Of a DNA stretch of 38,029 bases, positions 24,386 through 32,315 are shown piece by piece. Position numbers and translations under genes: made by a program. The notes beneath the pieces are model-generated. The model saw only the letters and a program-made list of their open reading frames with translations. It searched no databases and was not told where the DNA came from. The stretch is from Acidobacteriaceae bacterium (GTDB taxonomy: Bacteria > Acidobacteriota > Terriglobia > Terriglobales > Acidobacteriaceae). How positions within the stretch are numbered: the first letter of the stretch is position 1; each line of letters starts with the position of its first letter. The stretch spans positions 17,268-55,296 of the forward strand of contig PLWX01000057.1 in assembly GCA_003151155.1 (NCBI GenBank), in the 5' to 3' direction.

Positions 24386-25500
24386 TGCACGATCTCCTTG
24401 CAGATCTCCTCGAGTTGCTGCGCGCGATGAGTACAGGTGTGCCGGGCCAACACGGTGCGCATTCCGTTCTCGCCCAGTTGCCGTCGGGCAGCGTCGTCTC
24501 CGAGCAAATGGTTCAGTTCCGCCGTCATCGCTTTTCCGTCCTTCACCACGACGTAGTCTTTGCCCGGATGAAACAGGTTCTCTACATCCTCCCAGGGCGC
24601 ACATACCAGCGGAACACCGCATGCCAGCGCCTCAAACACGCGGATGGTTGGAATGCCTGCCAGTCCGTTGGCGTATTCGCGACGAGGTACGTGCAACGCT
24701 ATGCGCGTCTTGGAAAACGCCTCGGGCGCACAGAGGTTCGGAAGATACCCGTGATACTCGATGCCCGCCTCCAGCAGGGCCTTCACGCCCGCGTCAGGGT
24801 AACGCACCCCATACACCTTGAAATCCCGTTCACGCATTGCGGCCGCGGGCTCCACCAGGAACTCCTTCAGTTCCTGGGTACGCTCTTCGTCGCCCCAATT
24901 GCCGACCCAGAGCACGTCGGTCGTCTGCTCACTTTCCATGGGATGAAAATTCTGTACATCGGCTGCCTCGTGAAAGGTCCACACATTCGAAATCCCGAAA
25001 CCGTCACGATAGATGCGCGTGATCGGCTCACCGAATGCCAGCACCCCGTCAAACAGATGCAGGGGGAATCCGAGTATCTCCCCAGCGCGGGTATAGGCGC
25101 GATGGTGAGTGTCGTGGAAGAGTGCCCGAAACCCAAACTGACTTTTACGTGCCAGGATTGCGCTCACGACTGCAGGGTCATTCCACTCGTGAATAACAAC
25201 GATATCGGCTTCTCGCAACTCTTCATCGAGAAATTCGTCGAAGCGATTATTGCGGTCGTAGAAGCGAACGTCCAGCATCGAAAACTTCGCGCGGAACTGG
25301 TCGATGGCGTCAATGGCGCGTTCGCCTTCCTGGCTCACCAGGTTCGAAAGCGACCACGAGCCCAATTCTTCGTAGCAGCGAACTCCGTTGCCGAGTTCGC
25401 CCAGTTCACGCGCCAGGCCGCGTAAAAAGTGGGCATTGCCATGGTTCCAGTCGGACACCCACGAGTGGGCAAACATGCGGAATTGCAAACTATCGATCAT
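24382..25500 (-). CDS. CgeB-like glycosyltransferase, copy 1
   Basis: This 372-residue GT-B protein reads MIDSLQFRMFAHSWVSDWNH near its N-terminus. It ends in a PF13524-type segment, RVFEALACGVPLVCAPWEDV then LFHPGKDYVVV and RHTCTHRAQQLEEI. It is more distant from copies 2 and 3 than they are from each other, but its signature aligns with theirs position by position. Its ATG overlaps the upstream GT4 stop by four bases (25500-25497) and its stop overlaps the GTG of copy 2, so three consecutive genes are translationally coupled. The donor and acceptor are unknown. Confidence 0.84.
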   Translation of the reverse strand: MIDSLQFRMFAHSWVSDWNHGNAHFLRGLARELGELGNGVRCYEELGSWSLSNLVSQEGERAIDAIDQFRAKFSMLDVRFYDRNNRFDEFLDEELREADIVVIHEWNDPAVVSAILARKSQFGFRALFHDTHHRAYTRAGEILGFPLHLFDGVLAFGEPITRIYRDGFGISNVWTFHEAADVQNFHPMESEQTTDVLWVGNWGDEERTQELKEFLVEPAAAMRERDFKVYGVRYPDAGVKALLEAGIEYHGYLPNLCAPEAFSKTRIALHVPRREYANGLAGIPTIRVFEALACGVPLVCAPWEDVENLFHPGKDYVVVKDGKAMTAELNHLLGDDAARRQLGENGMRTVLARHTCTHRAQQLEEICKEIVQ

Positions 25501-26606
25501 GCCGCCTGCGAGCGTGCTCCCAACTTCTGGTAGAGGTTGAGGTATTCATCCACCATTCGGTCGGCATTGAAATACTGGCGAGCCCGGTTATACGCAAGGT
25601 TCGCGTAGGTGAGCCGACGCGTGCGATCCTCGACGAGCCGGTTTAGTTCCTCGAATAACGACTCTGACTGGTTCGTGTCGAAATAACAAACCGCGTCGCC
25701 CCAAATCTCGCGGAGGCTTGGAATATCGTTGACGACCAGCGCGCAGCGCGACAGTGCCGCTTCGAGCGGTGCCAGTCCGAAGGGCTCATAACGGGAGGTA
25801 GCTGCATAGATCGAGGCTCGCCCGAAAAGGTGACGTAATTGACTTTCCGTCCGCGTTCCCAGCATGTGTACGCGTTCCCGATCAACAAACTCGAAGGGTG
25901 AGCCTTCGCGAAATACTTCGTCGGGATGCTGTTCGGTTCCCGCAATCGTGATCGGCATCGAGGTTTCGCCATGCAGTAAGAGTGACACCTGTTTGCCTGA
26001 ATCCCACAAGCGGCCCACCGACACAATGCCGTCTTCCTTACTCATGTGAGGGTTGAAAAGAACGGGCGAACGCCCGTTGTAAATCACGGTAGCCGTGCGC
26101 GGCTCACAGTAGTACTGCCGCACGCATTCCAGCATCCATCGCGAAGGCGCAACCACTGCGGTGGCATTCTCCAGCCCTGCCTGTACCACTTCGCGATACC
26201 ACGCCATCCATGGGATGTCGCCCGGTACTTCACCTTTTACCGAGGCCCACCAACCCACCACGTCGCTATGCGCCACCACCAGCTTCGGGATATCGACACC
26301 AAGAGCACCGTAAGCGAACTGGTTGAGGTGCAGCAGATCAGGTTTCACTTCGTCGATGATCGCTTTCAGAAAGTCCGACGAGGCCTCGAGATCGTCTTGC
26401 GCTTCCTGCATCCACTCCAGGCGGAACGCAGTGGCGCGAAAGTCGACATTGCGGATGGAATCCAGCCATTGGGTCTGTTCAGCGGTAGGAATTTCCCCGA
26501 AGCTCACCAGGGTCACGCGAACGCCGCGGCGCACCAGTCCGGTGACCAGTTCCCGGGCGTAGGTCCAGACGCCGCCGATCGTGTCCGTCGTGACCAGCAC
26601 GTGCAT
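25497..26606 (-). CDS. GT4-family glycosyltransferase
   Basis: This 369-residue GT-B enzyme begins MHVLVTTDTIGGVWTYAREL, whose GGVWTYA loop is the usual GT4 acceptor-side Gly-rich motif. The donor-site E-x7-E is EPFGLAPLEAALSRC at about 270-285. A W-rich segment (VVGWWASVKGEVPGDIPWMA) may shape the acceptor pocket. An AGGAG sits upstream of ATG 26606, which was preferred over an upstream ATG at 26699 lying inside the epimerase gene. It follows the epimerase by 14 bases and overlaps copy 1 of the CgeB-like genes by 4 bases. Confidence 0.87.
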   Translation of the reverse strand: MHVLVTTDTIGGVWTYARELVTGLVRRGVRVTLVSFGEIPTAEQTQWLDSIRNVDFRATAFRLEWMQEAQDDLEASSDFLKAIIDEVKPDLLHLNQFAYGALGVDIPKLVVAHSDVVGWWASVKGEVPGDIPWMAWYREVVQAGLENATAVVAPSRWMLECVRQYYCEPRTATVIYNGRSPVLFNPHMSKEDGIVSVGRLWDSGKQVSLLLHGETSMPITIAGTEQHPDEVFREGSPFEFVDRERVHMLGTRTESQLRHLFGRASIYAATSRYEPFGLAPLEAALSRCALVVNDIPSLREIWGDAVCYFDTNQSESLFEELNRLVEDRTRRLTYANLAYNRARQYFNADRMVDEYLNLYQKLGARSQAA

Positions 26607-26620
26607 GTTTGCCAGTTCTC

Positions 26621-27739
26621 CTAAGCTGTCAGCCCGTGGGCTGTGAGCTGTTGTGTCGCATCCGAAACACGATCCGAAGCAGATTGCGAACGCAACCACT
26701 CGACTAGCTCGTGAATGCCATCCGCAAACTGAAACTGTGGTTCAAAGCCAAGCACTTGCCGGGCGAGGGTGATATCTGCGAAGCAATGACGAATGTCGCC
26801 CGCGCGATACTTGCTGGTGATCTCCGCATCGGCGTCTACACCTAACGATTTCGCAAGTGCCTTCGCCACGTCGGCGATCGAGATCGGCGAGCCGGAACCG
26901 ATGTTGATAGCCATGCCATCCGCCTTCGCACTTTCGAGTGCAAGCAGGTTGGCGCGCACGATGTCGTGGACGCTCACGAAGTCTCGCTGCTGAGCGCCAT
27001 CCTCAAACACCATTGGCGCATTGCGATTCAACAACCGCGCCGCGAAGATTGCAGCTACGCCGGTATAAGGATTGGAGAGCGCCTGCCGCGTGCCATAGAT
27101 ATTGAAATATCGCAGCGCTACCACCGGCAGGCCATATGTGCGCCCATAGAGCAGGCACAGTTCTTCCTGATCTTTCTTCGACAACGCGTAGATTGACGTG
27201 CACTGCAGCGCCTTGGTCTCGTCGGTGGCGACCGGATTTAACTCAGCGCCACATGTCGGGCAAAGCGCCTCCCACTGCTTACGCTTCAATTGCTCAAGCG
27301 GACGTGGCGGCGGTGCAACTTCACCGTGCGTGTCGCAGCGATATTTCCCTTCCCCATAAATCGACATCGAGGAAGCCACGATCAATTTCTCAAACTGACG
27401 CTTGCTATCGAGTATCGCCTGCAGCAGGTTGGCGGTTCCTTGTGTGTTCGCGCCCATGTACTGCGCGATCTCATACATTGATTGCCCCACCCCGACAGCA
27501 GCGGCCTTGTGATAAATGACATCGATGTCTGTCAATGCGCTGCGCACTGCATCCAAGTCGCGCATATCGCCTTGGACAAACTGGGTATCGATGGCGAGAT
27601 ACGCGGGCAATCCCTGCGGGTGGACTTGCGGCGAGAGGCTGTCAAACACGCGTACTACGTGGCCTTCGCGCAGCAGTGCGTCCACCAGGTGCGATCCCAC
27701 AAAGCCCGCACCACCGGTCACCAGGACACGCTTGCTCAT
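26621..27739 (-). CDS. NAD-dependent sugar-nucleotide epimerase/dehydratase with Cys-rich insertion
   Basis: This 372-residue extended SDR of the UDP-glucose 4-epimerase / dTDP-sugar epimerase class has the NAD motif GGAGFVG at 9-15, a catalytic Ser in SSMSIYG (about 123-129), and Y184 with K188 in YALSK. Between them a 50-residue insertion carries C135-x2-H138 (CDTHGE) and C160-x2-C163 (CPTCGAEL), a zinc-ribbon-like pattern. I recall this pattern in dTDP-L-rhamnose 4-epimerase-like homologues, so a deoxysugar substrate is possible but unproven. Its ATG overlaps the stop of the glycoside hydrolase gene (27739-27736). It probably supplies a sugar nucleotide to the downstream transferases. Confidence 0.88.
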   Translation of the reverse strand: MSKRVLVTGGAGFVGSHLVDALLREGHVVRVFDSLSPQVHPQGLPAYLAIDTQFVQGDMRDLDAVRSALTDIDVIYHKAAAVGVGQSMYEIAQYMGANTQGTANLLQAILDSKRQFEKLIVASSMSIYGEGKYRCDTHGEVAPPPRPLEQLKRKQWEALCPTCGAELNPVATDETKALQCTSIYALSKKDQEELCLLYGRTYGLPVVALRYFNIYGTRQALSNPYTGVAAIFAARLLNRNAPMVFEDGAQQRDFVSVHDIVRANLLALESAKADGMAINIGSGSPISIADVAKALAKSLGVDADAEITSKYRAGDIRHCFADITLARQVLGFEPQFQFADGIHELVEWLRSQSASDRVSDATQQLTAHGLTA

Positions 27740-28656
27740 TTCCGTCCTACTTTCATTTCTTCATCCCGGGCTACCGTACGCGACGCATAGCGCGTTACCG
27801 CCCAGCGCGCAAACTCCGCAAAATCCTTCTGATCTTTTGGAGGACTGGTGTAGTGGGGCTGTACGCCAAGATGCGCTGGCGTAAAACACAGCGTCATGGT
27901 GGTTGCGAACTCCTGCAACCCACTCATCTGCACATCGAACCACGCCTCCGCGTTCGGACGATACCAATCCGCCCAGCTTACACCGGTGCGCAGATACTTC
28001 ACGCCAAGTTTGCGCAGCCATTCCACTCCGAGTTCCAGTCGGTGATCCTCATAGTGGAACCACTGGCAGATCCCTAATCCCTCGGCAAAGCTTTTCGCAG
28101 CGGGTTTCGGCGAGCCGTCTTCCCGCAATAATCCCATGTAATAGTGCCGGTAATAAGAACTGCCTTCAGCTTCCTTATGACGAGTGGTCGCGGACCAGCT
28201 CGCCGGCAGATCGAAGAGGCTGTACCAGTACACGCGATCCACCACCGGCAACAGTAGCTCGGCGGTCTTGCGCATCCCCCACTCCTGCACCTCTTCGGCA
28301 CCAAAGGATGACGCGCCCACTTCGGTAACCCAGACGGGCTTCTTCGTGACGGCGCGAATCTCGTCGACTTTCCTTGGCCACTCGTGGATGCTCCAGTGGT
28401 TCCAGTCCAGTGGGAATCCATGTACCGCGACTACGTCCACCGCGTCGATCACCCCGTGTCCGGTAAGCAATTCGATGAAATTCGGGTCGATCGGAGAGAT
28501 ACCTCCGAGAATGATCTTCAAGTCAGGATTGATTTCGCGGATCACGCGCGCCGCAGTGATTGTCATCTCCGCAAATGATTTCCACTCCGGATCAATCTTG
28601 AAATCCCAATGCGAGAGGTTATTGGGTTCGTTCCAGAGCATCACTGCTTCTACCAT
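27736..28656 (-). CDS. Clan-A-type glycoside hydrolase with apparently permuted barrel
   Basis: This 306-residue cytoplasmic protein (no signal peptide) begins MVEAVMLWNEPNN. The Asn-Glu pair (E10) is the acid/base motif found at the end of strand 4 in clan A barrels. WVTEVGASS gives the nucleophile E112 (strand 7), and WYSLFDLP at about 144-151 is strand 8. Residues 195-292 (LGICQWFHYEDHRLELG, then LGVKYLRTGVSWADWYRPNA and TMTLCFTPAHLG) look like strands 1-3, which normally come first. AGGTGGGG precedes the ATG, and an upstream stop blocks extension, so the order is not an annotation artefact. Xylosidase-like activity is suggested by resemblance only; a role in trimming or transglycosylating the cluster glycan is inference. 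Confidence 0.72.
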   Translation of the reverse strand: MVEAVMLWNEPNNLSHWDFKIDPEWKSFAEMTITAARVIREINPDLKIILGGISPIDPNFIELLTGHGVIDAVDVVAVHGFPLDWNHWSIHEWPRKVDEIRAVTKKPVWVTEVGASSFGAEEVQEWGMRKTAELLLPVVDRVYWYSLFDLPASWSATTRHKEAEGSSYYRHYYMGLLREDGSPKPAAKSFAEGLGICQWFHYEDHRLELGVEWLRKLGVKYLRTGVSWADWYRPNAEAWFDVQMSGLQEFATTMTLCFTPAHLGVQPHYTSPPKDQKDFAEFARWAVTRYASRTVARDEEMKVGRK

Positions 28657-28701
28657 GCAGTTTCCCCACCTAAGGTTTGGCCAAAAGATATGACTTAAAA
28701 G

Positions 28702-29484
28702 CTAGAGCGTTCCCGCAAGTTCGTGATCGAGAATGTATTTTCCATCCGCGCGCAAAGCCGTCTTCGGTTCGCAGATCCACGTCTCCGTCTCCGGATGATC
28801 GATAATCTCGAGCCCCGAACTGCGCAACATGCCTTCAGCCGCGGCGCGATTCGGGATCCACCAGTTCGTCGGATCGTTGGCGTAGCTGTTTTCGATGAAG
28901 TACATTTGCGGAAAATGCGGATCTGAAAAAATCTCTTTGTTCCAGAAGTCATAGTCGCTGTCCACTTGCTTGGCTTCTTCGGAGCCGCGAATCATAGTCT
29001 GGAAAACGAGCTTTTTCTGGACCTTTTTGATCACCTTGTCGAGCGCGAATAACGGATAGCGAAGATGATAAAAGACGCCCATGAAGAACACGTAGTCGAA
29101 CTGTCCTTCGATTTGATCCACGTTATACACGGATCGTTTTTCGAACTCGATATCCATCCCCAGGGTTGCGGCGGCAAAACGACCCTGGTTCAGGTAGCGG
29201 TCGTCCACGTCAATGCCAAGCACCCGCCCGGCGCCACGTAATTTCATCTGAATGGAATAGAAACCGCCGTTGCAACCGATATCCAGCACGCTCGCGCCGG
29301 ACAGGTCCTGCGGGATAGATTTCTGGATATGCTTCCACTTTACGTTCGGAAAATCTCCGAGAAAGTGGTTGGGGGCAGTTCGCACACCGTGAAGATCGAG
29401 GTTGTGGAACCACTCCCCCAATTCCCCAATGCGCTGGGTCAAACGATCGCGATCGATTTCATCTAAGTGTGGCGTTGTAACCAT
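28702..29484 (-). CDS. CmoB-like SAM-dependent methyltransferase
   Basis: This 260-residue class I methyltransferase has the SAM motif VLDIGCNGGFYS at about 66-77, GIDVDDRYL (motif II) at about 94-102, and FDYVFFMGVFYHLRYPL near 129-145. The extended N-terminus and FYHLRYP block are shared with CmoB-type carboxymethyltransferases. The family I recall as TIGR04290 has this architecture and occurs beside glycosyltransferases. Here it is the first gene of the glycan cluster, so methylation of a sugar or a glycan is plausible; tRNA modification as done by CmoB is a less contextual alternative. The Shine-Dalgarno sequence is weak. Confidence 0.82.
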   Translation of the reverse strand: MVTTPHLDEIDRDRLTQRIGELGEWFHNLDLHGVRTAPNHFLGDFPNVKWKHIQKSIPQDLSGASVLDIGCNGGFYSIQMKLRGAGRVLGIDVDDRYLNQGRFAAATLGMDIEFEKRSVYNVDQIEGQFDYVFFMGVFYHLRYPLFALDKVIKKVQKKLVFQTMIRGSEEAKQVDSDYDFWNKEIFSDPHFPQMYFIENSYANDPTNWWIPNRAAAEGMLRSSGLEIIDHPETETWICEPKTALRADGKYILDHELAGTL

Positions 29485-29714
29485 GTCTTGGCGGCAAGTC
29501 TAGCTGCCGTAAGGCATTAGAGGCAACAGCAGCTACGTACGTTGCCCTGAACACGGGCCAAATGGCAGGCGAACGCGTTTTTGCACAACTCTTGGGGCAG
29601 TGAGACCCGCGTCGCGCGGTTGGGCGCGAAGTGATTGGAAGAAGGTGATACAGCACGCCGCACGATCGAAAGTCACCTCCATTTGCGCATGCGTGCCGTT
29701 CCACTTCCGCGCTG

Positions 29715-29861
29715 CTAAACCGTTCTGCGACCGGTGATCAGGTTAATCACCGCAACCACCACGGCAATCACCAAAAGAACGTGGATCAGACTGCCAGCTA
29801 TGTGGAAGCTCCAGCCCAGTAGCCAGAGGATGAGCAAAATCGCAAAGATAGTCCAAAGCAT
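29715..29861 (-). CDS. Tiny membrane protein (lmo0937-like)
   Basis: This 48-residue protein begins MLWTIFAILLILWLLGWSFH and is two hydrophobic helices joined by a short turn, ending INLITGRRTV. The pattern is that of the lmo0937 family of small membrane proteins, whose function is unknown though they are often stress-associated. AAGGTGA lies just upstream of the ATG at 29861. Two in-frame upstream ATGs (29897, 29936) would add a charged leader but have weaker context. The gene lies 82 bases downstream of the pseudo-receiver gene and may be co-transcribed with it. Confidence 0.75.
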   Translation of the reverse strand: MLWTIFAILLILWLLGWSFHIAGSLIHVLLVIAVVVAVINLITGRRTV

Positions 29862-29943
29862 GTCGGTCACCTTGGGCCAGAATGCTGGCCTTTTCATGGG
29901 AAGCAACCTGCCTGCTCTGAGTTGTCCTTCGTTCAAAGCTTTG

Positions 29944-30432
29944 CTACTGAATCATCTCGAAGCGACCACGCATCCTGGTTGCGAGTTGCTCGATGTCGCG
30001 TAATTTGTCTTCCACGAAAGGTGCAAGGTCGCCGGATGAGAGTGCCAGTTCCGCCGCGATTAGGATTCCGGTGATCTCGCCCTTCAAATCGTTGCGCAAT
30101 AGAGCTTCTGCTTGTCGGATCGCCAGCCTCTTTTCGCGTTCTACGCGCGCGAGAGCCGACCGGACTTCGGCCATGATGCGACCCTGTGCCATCAGCGCCG
30201 AGTTTACGAATACGGGGACGGCGAGACCAGCATTGCGAAGAATGTTCTCAGGAATGATCGGGTCAGGATGGAGACTGGCCTGGTCAAAAATAACAGCAGC
30301 ATATTCACCACTCCGCACCAGGGTGGCGGCCCTGACGACATCACCGCATACCGTGGTTGGAACCTGAGTAGCTTCTTCGATTGCCGCCGCACAGTCGTGG
30401 CTACGCGGCGATGCACTAACGAGTAAATTCAT
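29944..30432 (-). CDS. Pseudo-receiver protein with histidine-less DHp-like tail
   Basis: This 162-residue soluble protein has no named match that I can give. Residues 1-95 look like a degenerate receiver domain: alternating strands and helices with AAVIFDQASL (D50) where a phospho-accepting strand would end. A helix of charged residues (about 85-110) leads to LLRNDLKGEITGILIAAELA at 111-130, which matches the DHp helix of the protein at 31992-32315 but has Asn114 where that protein has His28. It is therefore probably a non-phosphorylatable scaffold or inhibitor, which is inference. AAGGAAG lies 5 bases before the ATG. It follows the NtrC-type regulator gene by 66 bases. Confidence 0.72.
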   Translation of the reverse strand: MNLLVSASPRSHDCAAAIEEATQVPTTVCGDVVRAATLVRSGEYAAVIFDQASLHPDPIIPENILRNAGLAVPVFVNSALMAQGRIMAEVRSALARVEREKRLAIRQAEALLRNDLKGEITGILIAAELALSSGDLAPFVEDKLRDIEQLATRMRGRFEMIQ

Positions 30433-30498
30433 GAGAGCTTCCTTCCCCGTGCGGACACACTTCGGCGCCCGCACCGCTGCTGAAAATCGCGTGCCGAA

Positions 30499-31992
30499 CT
30501 AAACTGCTGAGCCGTACTCCTTCAATTTGCGATACAGAGTTGTCTTACCGATGCCGAGCAACCGCGCTGCTTCGAGTTTGTCGCCGTGGAGCCGATCGAT
30601 CGCTTCAAGGATCGCCTGTTTTTCCATATCGGCGATCGGCACGATGCCATTCGTGGGTGCCGTCACGGCCTGTGGCGATGCTGCCGCCTGCGTCTGCACG
30701 TGCCAGTTTTGAATTGAGGTCGGAAGATCGCCGACATGAATGGTGGGGCCCGAGGTCAGGGCGCAGGCGCGATCCAGGCAGTTCTCTAGTTCGCGCACGT
30801 TTCCCGGCCACTCGTAGGCCAGCATCAGTTTTAGAGCCTCATCGCTGATGTTGCGTTGGAAGCCAGTGGACCTTTCCGCGCGCTCAAGAAAGTGTCCGAC
30901 GAGGAGTGGCAGGTCCTGTTTGCGCTCACGCAGTGGCGGGATGCGCAGGGTCAGTACGTTGAGACGGAAGTACAGGTCACGACGGAAGGTTCCCTGTTGT
31001 ACAGCTTGTTCCAAGTCGCGATTGGTGGCTGCCAGAATGCGCACGTTGATCGGTACCGCCTTGGTTCCACCCACCGGACGAATCTCTTTCTCCTGCAGCG
31101 CCCGCAACAACTTCGACTGCAAATCGATAGGAAGTTCGCCGATTTCGTCGAGAAACACCGTGCCACCATCTGCCATGGAGAGCAGTCCGTGCTTGGGATG
31201 CTGCGCTCCGGTGAATGCGCCTTTGACGTAACCGAACAGTTCGCTTTCGATCAGCGTAGGCACGAGCGAGCCGCAATCGACGGGGATGAAGGGTTTGTCT
31301 TTATAAATGCCCGTATAGTGCACCGCGCGTGCAACGACTTCTTTGCCGGTACCGCTCTCGCCCATAATCAGCACCGGATGGGTGCTATTGGCCGCTTTGG
31401 TGATGATGCGATAGAGTCGTTCCATTTCAGGAGCGCGTCCGACTAGGCCCCCGAAGCCGTGCCGCGCCTTTACCTGCTCACGCAGGATGCGATTCTCGGT
31501 GGTCAGTTTCAAATGCCCGGTCACACGGTCAAGCAATAGGCGTAATTCGTCCATATTGAAGGGTTTGGTGACGTAGTCATAAGCGCCATGCTTCATGGCC
31601 TGCACCGCAGACTGGACGGTCGCATACCCGGTGACAACGATCACTACCGTTTCAGGACGGCGCTGCTTGATCTGCCGCAACGCTTCCAGCCCACCGATCC
31701 CCGGCAGGCGCAAATCCAGCAGGATGACGTCTACGCTCGTGCTGTCGAGAACCTTGTAAGCCTGGTCGGCGTTCTCCGCCGTGAACGTCGAAAAGCCGAG
31801 GGCTTGGGCAACGTCCCTGCAGCCTTCCCGCACAACCCGCTCGTCATCCACAATCAGTAAGTTCAAGAGGTTCGCTTCGGTGATGCATTGTTGTACGGTC
31901 ATTTTCGTCCAACCGAACCGGTGGGCCTCAATCCCAAAAGGGAATTTCGGCACCTCGCCGGGGTCTCCTGGGACCCGCTGTTCTTCTGGCAT
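30499..31992 (-). CDS. NtrC-family sigma-54-dependent response regulator
   Basis: This 497-residue transcription activator has an N-terminal receiver (about 43-160) with phospho-acceptor D93 in LLDLRLPG and the conserved Lys in YVTKPF. The central AAA+ domain (about 182-420) has Walker A GESGTGKE at 211-218, the sigma-54 contact GAFTGA at 258-263 and Walker B VFLDEI at 279-284. A Fis-type helix-turn-helix (LEAARLLGIGKTTLYRKLKE) ends the protein. It activates sigma-54 promoters when phosphorylated (family knowledge). The start at 31992 overlaps the upstream stop as TGATG; an internal Met at residue 31 is possible. The cognate kinase is not a conventional one in this window. Confidence 0.94.
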   Translation of the reverse strand: MPEEQRVPGDPGEVPKFPFGIEAHRFGWTKMTVQQCITEANLLNLLIVDDERVVREGCRDVAQALGFSTFTAENADQAYKVLDSTSVDVILLDLRLPGIGGLEALRQIKQRRPETVVIVVTGYATVQSAVQAMKHGAYDYVTKPFNMDELRLLLDRVTGHLKLTTENRILREQVKARHGFGGLVGRAPEMERLYRIITKAANSTHPVLIMGESGTGKEVVARAVHYTGIYKDKPFIPVDCGSLVPTLIESELFGYVKGAFTGAQHPKHGLLSMADGGTVFLDEIGELPIDLQSKLLRALQEKEIRPVGGTKAVPINVRILAATNRDLEQAVQQGTFRRDLYFRLNVLTLRIPPLRERKQDLPLLVGHFLERAERSTGFQRNISDEALKLMLAYEWPGNVRELENCLDRACALTSGPTIHVGDLPTSIQNWHVQTQAAASPQAVTAPTNGIVPIADMEKQAILEAIDRLHGDKLEAARLLGIGKTTLYRKLKEYGSAV

Positions 31993-32315
31993 CAGTCTTC
32001 TCTACTCTCTTGTCCCAAACTAGGACGGACATCACACACCTTTGTGTTCTCGTGGCCGTTCAAAGCTTGCAAGCGATGAACTTTTCCGCAGACCTCACAG
32101 ACCAATTCCGCCGCCCGCTCAGCGCTTCCCTCAATGTCACTCGCGTACCGCCCGCCGTTCCCGGTAAGCGGTACGAAGTTTTTCAGGAGGCCGGCGGTGA
32201 TCAACAACCCGGTTAAGACGTTGCTCAAGTCGTGCAGCAGCCGGCGCACTTCCAGAATGTGTTCCAGCCGTGCTGACCCAGCTTCCGTCCACTCCGAGTT
32301 GGTCGAGATCGGCAC
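31992..32315 (-). CDS. Stand-alone DHp-like (histidine kinase dimerisation) protein lacking an ATPase domain
   Basis: This 107-residue protein starts with GTG at 32315. Residues 17-75 look like the helical-hairpin dimerisation/phosphotransfer domain of a hybrid-type histidine kinase: RRLLHDLSNVLTGLLITAGL with candidate phospho-acceptor H28, then YASDIEGSAERAAELV. The catalytic ATP-binding domain that would follow is absent; the chain ends 32 residues later with a charged, Cys-containing tail. It overlaps the NtrC-type regulator by one base (TGATG), so coupled synthesis is likely. Spo0B- or ChpT-like phosphotransfer to D93 is a possible role, but this is inference. Confidence 0.75.
   Translation of the reverse strand: MPISTNSEWTEAGSARLEHILEVRRLLHDLSNVLTGLLITAGLLKNFVPLTGNGGRYASDIEGSAERAAELVCEVCGKVHRLQALNGHENTKVCDVRPSLGQESRED

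Noticed and set aside
28657-28704. The methyltransferase and glycoside hydrolase genes are in the same frame, separated by TAG and 15 sense codons
   Set aside because: A readthrough fusion is conceivable, but a one-in-three frame coincidence plus a good ribosome site before the hydrolase ATG is the simpler reading.
29459-29704. 81-residue minus-strand frame before the methyltransferase gene
   Set aside because: It overlaps the methyltransferase start, has no ribosome site and a Cys/Arg/Pro-rich random-like composition. I see nothing else convincing in 29485-29714, including no sigma-54 -24/-12 pair with correct spacing.
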